Shown here one piece after another: positions 28,347-37,912 of a stretch of DNA of 63,957 bases (position 1 is its first letter; every line of letters starts with the position of its first letter). Under the pieces are notes generated by a model that saw only the letters and a program-made list of their open reading frames with translations, was not told the origin of the DNA and did not search any database. Both the position numbers and the translations under genes were made by a program. The stretch comes from a virus: the IMG/VR virus record IMGVR_UViG_3300028025_006013, positions 1-63,957 of that record. One strand, given 5' to 3'.

Positions 28347-29372
28347 ATGAAGAAAGACCTATTCAACCTACTAGACAACATCCAGGAAAACCAGGAAACA
28401 CCAACCGGTGAACGTTACCTAATCTGCGACGGACTTAACTTGTTCTTTAGAAACTTCTCCGCCATCAACGCAGTTAATTCAAACGGGGCCCACATTGGTG
28501 GTTTGGGTGGGTTCTTTCGCTCATTGGGTGCATTAATTCGCCAAATCCAACCTACACAAGTAATCATGGTGTTTGATGGAATTGGCTCATCCACATCACG
28601 TAAAAACATCATCCCCGAATACAAATCGGGGAGAAATGTTACCCGTGTAACCAAACATGAACTGTTTGACAATATAGACGACGAGGACGAATCCAAAATT
28701 GGACAAATCGTTCGCATCATTCAATACTTGAAAACGTTGCCCGTGAAAACAATCACCTTGGGTAATGTAGAAGCGGACGATGTCATAGCATATTTAGCAA
28801 GTACCTTGCCTGTAAACGAGAACGATCGTGTATTCATAGTATCTAGCGACAAAGACTATTTACAGTTGATTACGCGCCAAGTAATCGTTTATCGACCAGT
28901 TGAACGTGAATTCTATACTGAAGAAACAGTACGTGAAAAATTCAACCTGGATCCGCACAATTTCATATTGTACAAAACACTATTGGGTGATGCTTCAGAT
29001 GCATTGCCTGGCATTAAAGGATTGGGCGCTGGTAAACTATTCAAGTTATTTCCAGAGTTATCCACACAACCACTCACATTCGAGGACATACTCGATATTT
29101 CAGAGAAAAACATGAGCAAACATGTAATTTACGCTAGAGTGTTACATGACATAGAATTGCTTGAAAACAAATACAAAATCATGGATTTATCCAACCCCAT
29201 GATGAGCGACCAAGACAAACTAGACGTTGACCATTTAATCAAACATACCCCACTTGAATACCATCCAGAGGCATTCGTGGAGTTATACAACGAGGACCAG
29301 TTGGGTGGTTTAATCAGAAACGTAGAATATTGGATTCGCGATACCTTCAAAGATTTGTTGGTAACCCAATAG
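28347..29372 (+). CDS. RNase H / 5'-3' flap exonuclease (T4 Rnh-like)
   Basis: A 341-residue FEN-family nuclease. Metal-binding acidic clusters: LICDGLNLFFRN (~27), MVFDGIGSS (~75), VEADDVIAYLA (~138), VSSDKDYLQL (~168), then a helix-hairpin-helix at GDASDALPGIKGLGAGKL (~213-230). It would remove RNA primers and flaps on the lagging strand. Starts 4 bases after the HNH gene. Confidence 0.88.
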   Translation: MKKDLFNLLDNIQENQETPTGERYLICDGLNLFFRNFSAINAVNSNGAHIGGLGGFFRSLGALIRQIQPTQVIMVFDGIGSSTSRKNIIPEYKSGRNVTRVTKHELFDNIDDEDESKIGQIVRIIQYLKTLPVKTITLGNVEADDVIAYLASTLPVNENDRVFIVSSDKDYLQLITRQVIVYRPVEREFYTEETVREKFNLDPHNFILYKTLLGDASDALPGIKGLGAGKLFKLFPELSTQPLTFEDILDISEKNMSKHVIYARVLHDIELLENKYKIMDLSNPMMSDQDKLDVDHLIKHTPLEYHPEAFVELYNEDQLGGLIRNVEYWIRDTFKDLLVTQ

Positions 29373-29410
29373 ATAATTCATACATTTAATACAAATAAAA
29401 GTTATAAAAT

Positions 29411-30775
29411 ATGGCAGCACTCCAATCAATGGAAGAGTATGGTGTACCTTTTCAAATGAAGGTAATCTCATCGCTACTCAACCACAAAGAATTCTTGCAA
29501 AACATTCACGATGTGCTCACCGAAGAACACTTCAGCAACCCTTCACACAAGTGGATAATTGGCGAAATATTAAAGTACTACAGTCGATTCCACACAACCA
29601 TATCAATGGATATGTTGAAGGTGGAAATGAAAAAACTCGACAACGAGGTGCTCAAGGTAGCCATCAAAGAACAATTGCGTGAAGCGTACAAAACAGATGT
29701 ATCTGATTTACCTTACGTGCAAGAGGAATTCAGCACATTCTGCAAAAACCAGCAACTTAAAAAAGCGCTTCTATCCAGCGTTGATTTACTTAAAGCGGGC
29801 GACTACGAGTCAATCAAATACATGATTGAATCAGCCATGAAAGCGGGACAAGACAAGAACATTGGCCACGAGTACAAACGCGACACTGAGTCGAGATACC
29901 GTGAAGACCATAGAAAAACCGTACCTACACCATGGGAACAAATCAACGAGTTGATTCAAGGTGGTATTGGCAATGGCGATTTGGGACTGATATTTGGTGG
30001 TCCTGGTGGTGGTAAATCATGGTCACTAGTTGCCATGGGAGGATTAGCGGTGAAAATGGGATACAACGTTATCCACTACACACTGGAATTAAGCGAGGCA
30101 TACACTGGTAGACGATACGATGCGTTTTTCACCGGTGTTGACGTTGACCAACTAGACAAACACAAAGAACAGGTGGAGGAAGTTACCTCGCAATTACCTG
30201 GCGAATTAATCATTCGCGAATTTGCAATGGGTAAAACAACCATATCCACACTTGAATCGCACATCAATAAAGTGAGAGAAATGGGAATCGAGCCCGATTT
30301 AATCATTATCGATTATTTAGATTTATTATCCAGTAAAAAACGAAACACGGATACTAAAGGCGAAATAGACGATATTTATACTAGCGCGAAGGGCCTTGCA
30401 CGCCAACTTAACCTACCAATTTGGTCGGTTTCGCAGGTAAACAGAGCCGGAGCAAAAGATAGCGTTATTGAAGGAGACAAAGCAGCAGGAAGTTATGCGA
30501 AAATGGCCGTAGCCGATTTATGTATGTCATTATCCAGAAAAAAAGAAGACAAAGTAAACGGTACCGGACGATTGCACATCATGAAAAACAGATATGGTGG
30601 TGATGGTATGACTTACGAAGTGGATATAAACACTAAAACCGGTAACATAGTAATCGGAGACGCATACGATGAAGAAGCAGATACCGTACCCGCTAGACAA
30701 AGTCGCAAATTTGAAGACTTCGATAACCTAGACAAGCAATTATTGAAAGAAAAATTTTTCGAATTAAACACGTAA
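29411..30775 (+). CDS. replicative DNA helicase, DnaB/gp41-like
   Basis: A 454-residue protein. A helical N-terminal domain (~1-160) is followed by a RecA-like domain with Walker A GGPGGGKSW (~197-205), Walker B LIIIDYLDLL (~298), VSQVNRAG (~340) and RLHIMKNRYGGDG (~388). The hexamer would unwind DNA 5'-3' at the fork. The start is preceded by AAAGTTATAAA. Confidence 0.9.
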   Translation: MAALQSMEEYGVPFQMKVISSLLNHKEFLQNIHDVLTEEHFSNPSHKWIIGEILKYYSRFHTTISMDMLKVEMKKLDNEVLKVAIKEQLREAYKTDVSDLPYVQEEFSTFCKNQQLKKALLSSVDLLKAGDYESIKYMIESAMKAGQDKNIGHEYKRDTESRYREDHRKTVPTPWEQINELIQGGIGNGDLGLIFGGPGGGKSWSLVAMGGLAVKMGYNVIHYTLELSEAYTGRRYDAFFTGVDVDQLDKHKEQVEEVTSQLPGELIIREFAMGKTTISTLESHINKVREMGIEPDLIIIDYLDLLSSKKRNTDTKGEIDDIYTSAKGLARQLNLPIWSVSQVNRAGAKDSVIEGDKAAGSYAKMAVADLCMSLSRKKEDKVNGTGRLHIMKNRYGGDGMTYEVDINTKTGNIVIGDAYDEEADTVPARQSRKFEDFDNLDKQLLKEKFFELNT

Positions 30776-30779
30776 AACT

Positions 30780-31733
30780 ATGGCATTAACAGAACCACGC
30801 TTACATTACAAACCATTTGAATATCCACAGGCATTTGAATTCTACAAAGACCAGCATCGTGTGCATTGGCTTGCAGATGAGATTCCTTTAGCATCCGATT
30901 TATCTGACTGGAAGGGCAAATTAACCGAAAGTGAGAAAAATTTAGTGGGCAACATATTGAAATCGTTCGCTCAAACCGAAGTACACGTGAATGACTACTG
31001 GTCAACTAAAGTGTCAGCATGGTTCCCGAAGCCAGAAATTCAAGCAGCGGCTCGCGCATGTGCTGATTTCGAGTCGATACACGCTGAGAGCTACTTTCGC
31101 TTAAACGAGGAACTTGGCCTTGACAATATTGTTGAATTCATGGAGGACCCAGCTATATCAAGTAAACTTGAGCGACTAATTGAAACACCTGGAGATACAT
31201 TAGAGGAACGCGCGTTATCATTAGCTATATTTTCAGCATTCACTGAGGGTGTAAATTTATTCTCATCATTCGCTATATTGATGTCATTCCAGTTGCGTAA
31301 CTTAATGAAAGGAACTGGACAAATAGTGGAATATTCAGTACGTGACGAATCGTTACACTCCAGATTTGGGTGTTGGTTATTCAGAATATTGATCGATGAA
31401 AACCCAGAACTTGGCACACCAAAATTCACACAAGCTATATATGAAGCATGTGATATGTCTGTACAGTTGGAATTCAATTTCATCGACAAAGCATTTGAAA
31501 TGGGTGATATTGAGGGGCTATCCAAAGCACAATTGAAAAATTTCATCAAAGAACGCGCCAACCAAAAACTAATTGAGCTTGGATATAACCGTTTATACAA
31601 TGACATTGATCCAAACATGTTAAAACAAATGGAATGGTTCGGACATTTAACCAATGGTAAAAGTCACACCGATTTCTTCAGCACACGCGTTACCGACTAC
31701 TCCAAATCTACCGCAGACTGGAGCGACTTATAA
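30780..31733 (+). CDS. nrdB: ribonucleotide reductase class I beta subunit
   Basis: A 317-residue ferritin-like protein. ESIHAESY (~101-108) has the spacing of E. coli NrdB E115-x2-H118-x3-Y122, so the radical tyrosine is kept. A second metal motif is RDESLHS (~186). It would pair with the alpha subunit encoded 23 bases downstream to make dNTPs. Confidence 0.92.
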   Translation: MALTEPRLHYKPFEYPQAFEFYKDQHRVHWLADEIPLASDLSDWKGKLTESEKNLVGNILKSFAQTEVHVNDYWSTKVSAWFPKPEIQAAARACADFESIHAESYFRLNEELGLDNIVEFMEDPAISSKLERLIETPGDTLEERALSLAIFSAFTEGVNLFSSFAILMSFQLRNLMKGTGQIVEYSVRDESLHSRFGCWLFRILIDENPELGTPKFTQAIYEACDMSVQLEFNFIDKAFEMGDIEGLSKAQLKNFIKERANQKLIELGYNRLYNDIDPNMLKQMEWFGHLTNGKSHTDFFSTRVTDYSKSTADWSDL

Positions 31734-31756
31734 TCAAATAAACAAAACAAACATAT

Positions 31757-33484
31757 ATGAGCAAAATAAACGTAGATACATCAAACTGGGTAAAAAATCG
31801 TGACTACCCAGCATGGCTCGACCAAATAGGTATGGCCACTATCTCACAAGGTTACCTGTTACCACACGAAAACGTATTCAAAGCATTCACACGCGTATCT
31901 AAAGCAGCGGCTCGCCGCCTTAAACGCAAAGATTTGCAACAATACTTTTACGAGGCGATGGAGAAAAATTGGCTGTGCTTAGCATCACCTGTGCTTTCAA
32001 ACATGGGTACAGAGCGCGGTATGCCTATTTCATGTTTCGGCATTGATACACACGATTCCATTGATGGTATTGCATATTCAAATGCAGAGTTAATGCGATT
32101 GGGTGCCTCCGGTGGTGGAGTTGGAATTGGTGTATCCCGCATCAGAGGACGTGGCAAAGAAATATCCGGCAACGGTGTGAGCGAGGGTGTTGTTCCATGG
32201 TGCAAAATTTACGATTCAACCATCCTAGCAACAAACCAGGGTTCCGTTAGACGTGGTGCTGCATCAGTTAACCTATCCATTAACCACCCAGATATCGAGG
32301 AATTTTTGGGTATCAGACGACCAAAAGGAGACGTAAACAGACAGTGCTTGAACTTGCACCAGTGTGTTGTAATTGACGATTCATTCATGAACCGAGTGGA
32401 GGAAAGAGATCCGCACGCAATTAAATTGTGGGGTGAAATATTGAAAACACGTTTGGAAACAGGTGAACCGTATATCATGTTCGAAGACAATGTGAACAAT
32501 GCAAACCCGGAAGCATACAAGAACTTCAACTTGAACGTGTCAATGACCAATATATGCTCTGAAATCACATTGTATACCGATGAACTTCACTCATTCATTT
32601 GCTGTTTATCGTCATTGAATTTAGCAAAATGGGACGAATGGTCAACGTATAAATTCGCAAACGGAATGGATTTACCTGAACTTGCATGTTGGTTTTTGGA
32701 GGGTGTATTGCAGGAATTCATCGACCGTTCAAAAAACGTGAAATTGCTAGAAAACACATACCGCTCCGCGGTAAAAGGTAGAGCAATTGGTATTGGCGTG
32801 TTGGGATGGCATACATTTTTGCAAGAACACAACATTCCATTTGCTGGATTGCAAGCAAATTCATACACACGTTTGATGTTCGATTTCATCGAAAAAGGTG
32901 CATTGCGCGCATCAAAAGAGCAAGCCACACTGTATGGCGAACCTGAATGGTGTAAAGGAACAGGGTTGCGCCACACGCACCATTGTGCTATAGCACCAAC
33001 TGTATCGAATGCAAACATTTCAGGTGGTGTATCGGCATCAATTGAACCAATCCCAGCAAACATATTCAATTTGAAAACAGCAAAGGGCACATTCATCAAG
33101 AAAAACCCGGTACTCGAGCGCGTGTTGGAGGCAAAAGGCTACAACATTGACAGTGTTTGGAAGCAAATCCAGGAAGACAAAGGAAGCGTACTTAACTTAC
33201 CCGACTATATATTGTCGGCGGAAGAAAAGGAGGTGTTCTTGACATTCAAAGAAATCAACCCATTCGAGATAGTTAGACAGAACGGAATCCGTCAAAAATA
33301 CGTAGATCAAGCAATATCGCTTAACCTTATGTTTGACCCAAACACACCACCAAAAGTAATTAGCGATGTGCATAAATTAGCGTGGCGTGAGGGAATCAAA
33401 TGTTTGTACTACATGCGAAGTGAGAGCTCGTTGCGTGGTGATAGTATCGCTACAGACAATGAATGTATCAGCTGTCACGCGTAG
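31757..33484 (+). CDS. nrdA: ribonucleotide reductase class I alpha subunit
   Basis: A 575-residue alpha subunit lacking the N-terminal ATP-cone, so probably without overall activity control by dATP. Catalytic features: ISCFGIDTHDS, TNICSEITL (N-x-C-x-E), CCLSSLNL, and YYMRSESS for radical transfer. The C-terminal ECISCHA supplies the redox Cys pair for re-reduction, possibly by the thioredoxin encoded at 51377. Confidence 0.92.
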   Translation: MSKINVDTSNWVKNRDYPAWLDQIGMATISQGYLLPHENVFKAFTRVSKAAARRLKRKDLQQYFYEAMEKNWLCLASPVLSNMGTERGMPISCFGIDTHDSIDGIAYSNAELMRLGASGGGVGIGVSRIRGRGKEISGNGVSEGVVPWCKIYDSTILATNQGSVRRGAASVNLSINHPDIEEFLGIRRPKGDVNRQCLNLHQCVVIDDSFMNRVEERDPHAIKLWGEILKTRLETGEPYIMFEDNVNNANPEAYKNFNLNVSMTNICSEITLYTDELHSFICCLSSLNLAKWDEWSTYKFANGMDLPELACWFLEGVLQEFIDRSKNVKLLENTYRSAVKGRAIGIGVLGWHTFLQEHNIPFAGLQANSYTRLMFDFIEKGALRASKEQATLYGEPEWCKGTGLRHTHHCAIAPTVSNANISGGVSASIEPIPANIFNLKTAKGTFIKKNPVLERVLEAKGYNIDSVWKQIQEDKGSVLNLPDYILSAEEKEVFLTFKEINPFEIVRQNGIRQKYVDQAISLNLMFDPNTPPKVISDVHKLAWREGIKCLYYMRSESSLRGDSIATDNECISCHA

Positions 33485-33507
33485 ACAATATGTAATGTAA
33501 AATAATT

Positions 33508-33540
33508 TAGCTATCTGGAAAACAGGTAGCTATTTTTTTA
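33508..33540 (+). terminator. rho-independent terminator
   Basis: TAGCTATCTG and CAGGTAGCTA form a 10-bp stem with one G-T pair, followed by T7. Ends the replication/RNR block. Confidence 0.85.
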
Positions 33541-33549
33541 CCTTTGCGA

Positions 33550-33587
33550 CATATGTATTATAGTAATAACTTTAAACATTTTAACTT
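33550..33587 (+). promoter_or_regulatory. late-type box and conserved adhesin leader
   Basis: CATATGTATTA, then TAATAACTTTAAACA, matching the leaders at 6-44 and 42229-42267. Confidence 0.5.
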
Positions 33588-34307
33588 ATGAACATTTATG
33601 GACGAGTTGGTTGGAGAGCAGCTAGTAATGCACCTGCACCAGAAATCATAACCAGCGGACTTATACTTAACCTAGATGCTGGTAACGCATCATCGTATCC
33701 TGGAACGGGTACAACATGGAACGATTTATCGGGGAATGGTAGAAATGCAACATTAGCAAATGGTGTTGGATATTCATCATCAAATGGGGGGGTATTAACA
33801 TTTGACGGTATTAATGATTATGGTCAAGTACCTACATTTACATATCCTAATTCATATAGTGTTGCGGTTTGGGTTAGAATTAACTATACTAATTCAACAA
33901 ATTATGCTAGAATACTTGAAAAAGGACTTAATAATGAATTCGCATTAACAATTAATAAACCTGCACGACCAGATAGTTATGTATATCAATTGGGTGATTC
34001 TTCCGCCGCCCTTCGTTCAAATAGTGCGGTTCTTTCAAATTATACGCTATTAACAACAACTGTTGAAAATACATCAAGTAGTAATTATACTATTAAATTT
34101 TACATTAATAGTACTCTCGATAATACTACAACTTATACTATATCATTCACTAAAACAAATCCATTATACTTTGGAGGTAACCCAGCAGCATTAAACCTTA
34201 CTGCTATGTTTGGAGAAATAGGTCAAATATTCATGTACGATAAAATATTATCTCAGAGCGAAATTACACAAAACTACAACGCAGCTAAAACTAGATTCGG
34301 TCTATAA
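33588..34307 (+). CDS. tail-tip adhesin with LamG/concanavalin-like domain
   Basis: A 239-residue protein opening MNIYGRVGWRAAS, the same start motif as the adhesins at 45 and 42268. Residues ~22-235 form a LamG3-type lectin fold: GLILNLDAGNASSYPG, WNDLSGNGRNATL, LTFDGINDYGQV, FMYDKILSQSEITQNYNA. Probably recognises surface glycans on the host. Confidence 0.75.
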   Translation: MNIYGRVGWRAASNAPAPEIITSGLILNLDAGNASSYPGTGTTWNDLSGNGRNATLANGVGYSSSNGGVLTFDGINDYGQVPTFTYPNSYSVAVWVRINYTNSTNYARILEKGLNNEFALTINKPARPDSYVYQLGDSSAALRSNSAVLSNYTLLTTTVENTSSSNYTIKFYINSTLDNTTTYTISFTKTNPLYFGGNPAALNLTAMFGEIGQIFMYDKILSQSEITQNYNAAKTRFGL

Positions 34308-34327
34308 CCCACTAAACTATACACATT

Positions 34328-34552
34328 ATGGAATACAATAATAACACATATATCACTATCGCCCACACAACTTGTGAAGCGTTAGGTTTGGGTGAAACAC
34401 ATCGCATGAACAAGGAACAAACAATTTGTATATTGGAGTTTGGACAAGGTGAACCAATTCCTGCAGAAATAGCAGAACATGTAATTGATACCTACACACA
34501 CCAAGAAGCACTTGAACTTGTTGCTGGTGCTGAGTGGGTATCAGAATGGTAA
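34328..34552 (+). CDS. small adhesin-partner protein (cassette 2)
   Basis: A 74-residue acidic protein (MEYNNNTYITIAHTTCEALG) directly after the LamG adhesin. It occupies the same place as the small partner genes at 915 and 43119 but is not visibly homologous to them. Function unknown. Confidence 0.6.
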   Translation: MEYNNNTYITIAHTTCEALGLGETHRMNKEQTICILEFGQGEPIPAEIAEHVIDTYTHQEALELVAGAEWVSEW

Positions 34553-34582
34553 TTCTAACCCAATCCCACAATTACCACAAAC

Positions 34583-34611
34583 TAGCCACCCCTCAAAAGG
34601 TGGCTTTTTTT
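34583..34611 (+). terminator. rho-independent terminator
   Basis: TAGCCACC and GGTGGCT pair around CCTCAAAA, followed by T7. Confidence 0.82.
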
Positions 34612-34613
34612 CT

Positions 34614-34623
34614 GCATATTTAT
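34614..34623 (+). promoter_or_regulatory. late-type promoter box of the lysis cassette
   Basis: CATATTTATC, 16 bases before the holin ATG at 34640. Confidence 0.4.
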
Positions 34624-34639
34624 CCCCAAACCATTAACC

Positions 34640-34849
34640 ATGAAACAATTAATGAAAAACTACTGGTCACCAACACCAAAAAAATGGCGTAAACTAGGCG
34701 ATGCACTACTAGGGGCTAGCACAACCATCACTGGATTTGCCATAGCAAACGACAACCACTACATTGCGTATACAGCACTTATATGCGGTGTGTTAGGTAA
34801 AGTAATCACTAATTTATTCACTGAAACAGAACAAACCGAAAACATATGA
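34640..34849 (+). CDS. putative holin
   Basis: A 69-residue protein with a basic N-terminus (PTPKKWRK), two hydrophobic segments (~22-38 and ~44-60) and an acidic tail. Its stop overlaps the start of the endolysin gene (ATGA), a typical lysis-cassette arrangement. It would permeabilise the inner membrane to release the endolysin. Confidence 0.7.
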   Translation: MKQLMKNYWSPTPKKWRKLGDALLGASTTITGFAIANDNHYIAYTALICGVLGKVITNLFTETEQTENI

Positions 34850-35475
34850 GCCTTAAAGCACTGCAAGCAAAAATAGGCGTGTTGGCCGACGGTAATTTTG
34901 GCCCGAAAACACTTAAAGCCGCAGCCGCATACTTCAAATTCACACCTGAACGTGCCGCACATTTCTTCGGGCAAGTTGCAACTGAAACAGGCAACTTTGC
35001 AGCATTCAGCGAGAACTTAAACTATTCAGCAGATGGACTGCAACGCATATTTGGCAAATATTTCCCAGGCGACCTAGAGCAACAATACGCTAGACAACCA
35101 GAGAAAATAGCCAATCGTGTATACGGTAGCAGAATGGGCAACGGTTCGGAGGCAAGCGGGGATGGTTGGAAATACCGTGGCAGAGGTGCCATACAATTGA
35201 CAGGTAAATCAAACTACCAAACATTTGCAACGTACTTGAAAAACGCGGAAATCATGGCCAATCCAGATTTGGTTGCCACCACATACGCATTTGAATCAGC
35301 TATATTTTTCTTTGAGCGAAACAAATTGTGGCAATACACAGTGAAAGTAGACCATCCATCTATACTTAAACTATCGCGCGCAATCAATTTAGGCAACGCT
35401 AACTCAACCGCTACCCCACATGGGCTAGAGGGTCGCATCAAATTCACAGAACAATTTTATTCTTGGGTAAAATAA
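34846..35475 (+). CDS. GH19-type endolysin
   Basis: A 209-residue glycoside hydrolase family 19 enzyme. HFFGQVATETGNFAAFSENL (~37-55, with catalytic Glu) and YRGRGAIQLTGKSNYQTF (~108-125) are the family signatures. A short N-terminal segment (LADGNFGPKTLKA) resembles a peptidoglycan-binding helix pair. No signal peptide, so it is probably holin-dependent. Confidence 0.87.
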   Translation: MSLKALQAKIGVLADGNFGPKTLKAAAAYFKFTPERAAHFFGQVATETGNFAAFSENLNYSADGLQRIFGKYFPGDLEQQYARQPEKIANRVYGSRMGNGSEASGDGWKYRGRGAIQLTGKSNYQTFATYLKNAEIMANPDLVATTYAFESAIFFFERNKLWQYTVKVDHPSILKLSRAINLGNANSTATPHGLEGRIKFTEQFYSWVK

Positions 35476-35482
35476 CACAACC

Positions 35483-35950
35483 ATGCAACTAAGTAAACAT
35501 CTATCATTGGCTGAAGTAACTCGCAGCGATTCAGCAAAACGCAAAGGTATATCAAACATGCCTACACCAGCGCATATTGAAAACTTCAAACTATTGGCCG
35601 AAAAGGTATTTGAACCAATGCGCGAATATTTTGGCAAACCAATCCACATTTCATCTGGCTACCGCTCAGATGCACTAAACAAAGTAGTGGGTGGCTCCAA
35701 AACATCGCAACATTGTTCAGGCGAGGCAATCGACATTGACATGGACAGTAGCGCAAGCGGTATCACCAACAAAATGATATTCGACTATATCAAAGACAAT
35801 TTAAACTTTGACCAGCTAATCTGGGAATTCGGAACAGCATCCAATCCAGACTGGGTGCATGTATCGTACGAATCAACTGGAAAACAACGCAAGCAAATAT
35901 TGCGCGCGGTGAAAAAAGGAGGAGCTACCACATACGTGCCATTTAAGTAG
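35483..35950 (+). CDS. M15-type peptidoglycan peptidase
   Basis: A 155-residue protein. HISSGYRSDALNKVVGGS, SQHCSGEAIDIDMD (~75-88) and WVHVSYE (~130) contain the His/Asp/His zinc ligands of the peptidase M15 family. It starts 7 bases after the endolysin and would cleave stem peptides, complementing the glycosidase. Confidence 0.85.
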   Translation: MQLSKHLSLAEVTRSDSAKRKGISNMPTPAHIENFKLLAEKVFEPMREYFGKPIHISSGYRSDALNKVVGGSKTSQHCSGEAIDIDMDSSASGITNKMIFDYIKDNLNFDQLIWEFGTASNPDWVHVSYESTGKQRKQILRAVKKGGATTYVPFK

Positions 35951-35957
35951 AAAATAA

Positions 35958-35989
35958 TTTGGATCTCCGCAAGGAGATCCATATATTTA
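35958..35989 (+). promoter_or_regulatory. host-type promoter overlapping a terminator
   Basis: TTTG at 35958-35961, 20-base spacer, TATATTTA at 35982-35989. The spacer contains the hairpin that ends the lysis cassette. Confidence 0.6.
35961..35988 (+). terminator. rho-independent-type hairpin
   Basis: GGATCTCC and AGGAGATCC pair around a short loop, with an ATATATTT tail that doubles as the next -7 element. Confidence 0.6.
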
Positions 35990-35994
35990 CACTC

Positions 35995-36990
35995 ATGAAA
36001 CAAACATACTTACCTTATCTTTTGCTGTTTTGCGCACTTGGATTGTCCGCAACAGCAGCATACTACAGTGTAGTTGGACTAGCGGTGATATTCTCCAGCG
36101 TAGCCATACCAGTTGTAATCATGGGCACATTTTTGGAAATATCCAAAATATCCATTGCCACTTACCTGCACAATTCATGGAGTAAAATATACACAGCAAT
36201 GAAAGTATATTTGGTTGTTGCTGTGGTAGTGTTATCATTCATCACCTCACTGGGTATCTATGGTTTATTGAGTGGTGGTTTCCACCAAAATATATCCAAA
36301 CTAGAGGTGGGCGAGCGTGTAATTCAAAGCGTGGAGGTGAAAAAGCAACGCTATGAGCAAATCAAGCAGGAATACCTGCAGGAAAAACACACGCTAGACA
36401 GAGACATATCTGCGCTTAGAGGCGCATTGTCAAACAAAACCACATTGTCCCATGTAGACAAAAAGACCGGCGCTGTTATCAACACAGAAAGCGCAGGTAA
36501 CCGTAAAGCATACGAGGCACAACTCAAAGAAACATCCACACAACGCGAGCAATTGTCCCGCAAAATCGAGTCACTGAACGATTCAATTACCGCACTTGAC
36601 ATGCATGTACTGGATTTGGAAAACACCGAAAATACATCGGGTGAATTGGGTGTAATCAAATACGTACATGAGTTAACCGGGTGGAGTATGAACGGGATAG
36701 CCAACACATTCATATTGCTACTCATATTTGTGTTCGATCCATTAGCAATCATGCTTGTGATTGCAACCAACCAAGCATTTGAATCCAGTAAACCAAAATA
36801 CAACATATACGGTGAGGTAAAGTCACGTGAAACATCATTTGACGAGAGCGATGAACCCGTAGCGCCCATGCCCATATACAATGTAGAGGACGTTATATAT
36901 CCCATAGCGGAAGAAAAACCGGCACGTGATGTCACTAGCGAATTGAGAAAACAGTTGTTTGGCAATGACGATACTTCCAAAACCTACTAG
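35995..36990 (+). CDS. membrane protein with coiled-coil domain
   Basis: A 331-residue protein. The ATG at 35995 follows the promoter; an upstream in-frame start lies in the terminator. Hydrophobic segments at ~5-50 (probably two), ~65-88 and ~235-260 (FILLLIFVFDPLAIMLVIAT) flank a coiled coil at ~100-220. The C-terminal ~70 residues are acidic and cytoplasmic-looking. Overall layout resembles multi-pass DUF4407-like proteins. Function unknown. Confidence 0.65.
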   Translation: MKQTYLPYLLLFCALGLSATAAYYSVVGLAVIFSSVAIPVVIMGTFLEISKISIATYLHNSWSKIYTAMKVYLVVAVVVLSFITSLGIYGLLSGGFHQNISKLEVGERVIQSVEVKKQRYEQIKQEYLQEKHTLDRDISALRGALSNKTTLSHVDKKTGAVINTESAGNRKAYEAQLKETSTQREQLSRKIESLNDSITALDMHVLDLENTENTSGELGVIKYVHELTGWSMNGIANTFILLLIFVFDPLAIMLVIATNQAFESSKPKYNIYGEVKSRETSFDESDEPVAPMPIYNVEDVIYPIAEEKPARDVTSELRKQLFGNDDTSKTY

Positions 36991-37074
36991 AGTTGTTGCA
37001 TACGTATAAACATAACCACACAGAGAAAAAGTGGAACGTTTTGTTTATGTAAAATGCATTAACACTATATTTAA

Positions 37075-37794
37075 ATGGAGAAAATATTTAACGCACTTGT
37101 AAACAAATTAAGCAATTTATCGCCACTATTAACATTTATTGTCATTGTTTTAGCAACAGCCATGTACTTATTCAAGGATGTAATATCCAAGAAAATACAA
37201 GACTATAAGCTACGCAAAAACTGTGACTCGACAACAGAAGACGGGCAGTACGATTTCGAAGATTTATCCTACCATGACCTGTTTAGCGTCATATTTGAGG
37301 TAAAATCCGCAATCAAACGCTACCATTTCGCAGAAGAGGATGGAGGCGAAACCAAAACACGCATCTTCCACGATTTCCTCAACATCATGTTAAACGAGAT
37401 ATTCGAAAACATGAAGCAACTAATTCAAACCATTTCGGCACAACACAAAGCAGGAGATGTATCGCGCGATGAGCTGAAACAAACCATCCGCAAATCACTA
37501 AACGTTATCGTAGACAATTATTGCATGAAAGGCGAGCACCATTTAATCGACAAAGGACTCACCAAAGCAGATGCAACATACGTTGTAGAACTATTTGAAA
37601 ATTGGAGAAGCGAAACGCGCGCATCCATTAATTCCAGAATTGACGCAATGTTTGCCAGTTCATTCCACACTACCAATTTTCAACGAACCCTAGCTGTATA
37701 CGAGTTAATCAGCGTATCGGTATCATTAATACCGAAAGACGGAATCCGCTCATTCAAGGAAATGAACGGCAAATTCAAAACCATCCAATACTAG
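37075..37794 (+). CDS. single-pass membrane-anchored hypothetical protein
   Basis: A 239-residue protein. One N-terminal membrane helix (LLTFIVIVLATAMYLF, ~18-33) followed by a helical soluble domain. It probably works with the preceding membrane protein, 84 bases upstream. No family recognised. Confidence 0.6.
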   Translation: MEKIFNALVNKLSNLSPLLTFIVIVLATAMYLFKDVISKKIQDYKLRKNCDSTTEDGQYDFEDLSYHDLFSVIFEVKSAIKRYHFAEEDGGETKTRIFHDFLNIMLNEIFENMKQLIQTISAQHKAGDVSRDELKQTIRKSLNVIVDNYCMKGEHHLIDKGLTKADATYVVELFENWRSETRASINSRIDAMFASSFHTTNFQRTLAVYELISVSVSLIPKDGIRSFKEMNGKFKTIQY

Positions 37795-37827
37795 TAGGGG
37801 GTATATTTAAAGTTATTTACAGCATAT

Positions 37828-37850
37828 TTGGCTCCCTTGTGGAGCCATTT
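37828..37850 (+). terminator. terminator-like hairpin
   Basis: TGGCTCC and GGAGCCA pair around CTTGT, then ATTTGTGT. Same family as the hairpins at 43361 and 52167. Confidence 0.55.
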
Positions 37851-37863
37851 GTGTATAAAATAC

Positions 37864-37893
37864 TTGGCTACCTCAATATTTATTCGTATATTG
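37864..37893 (+). promoter_or_regulatory. host-type promoter TTGG-N19-TATATTG
   Basis: TTGG at 37864 and TATATTG at 37887, before the gene at 37913. Confidence 0.55.
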
Positions 37894-37912
37894 CGCCATA
37901 TTAATAAAGGTT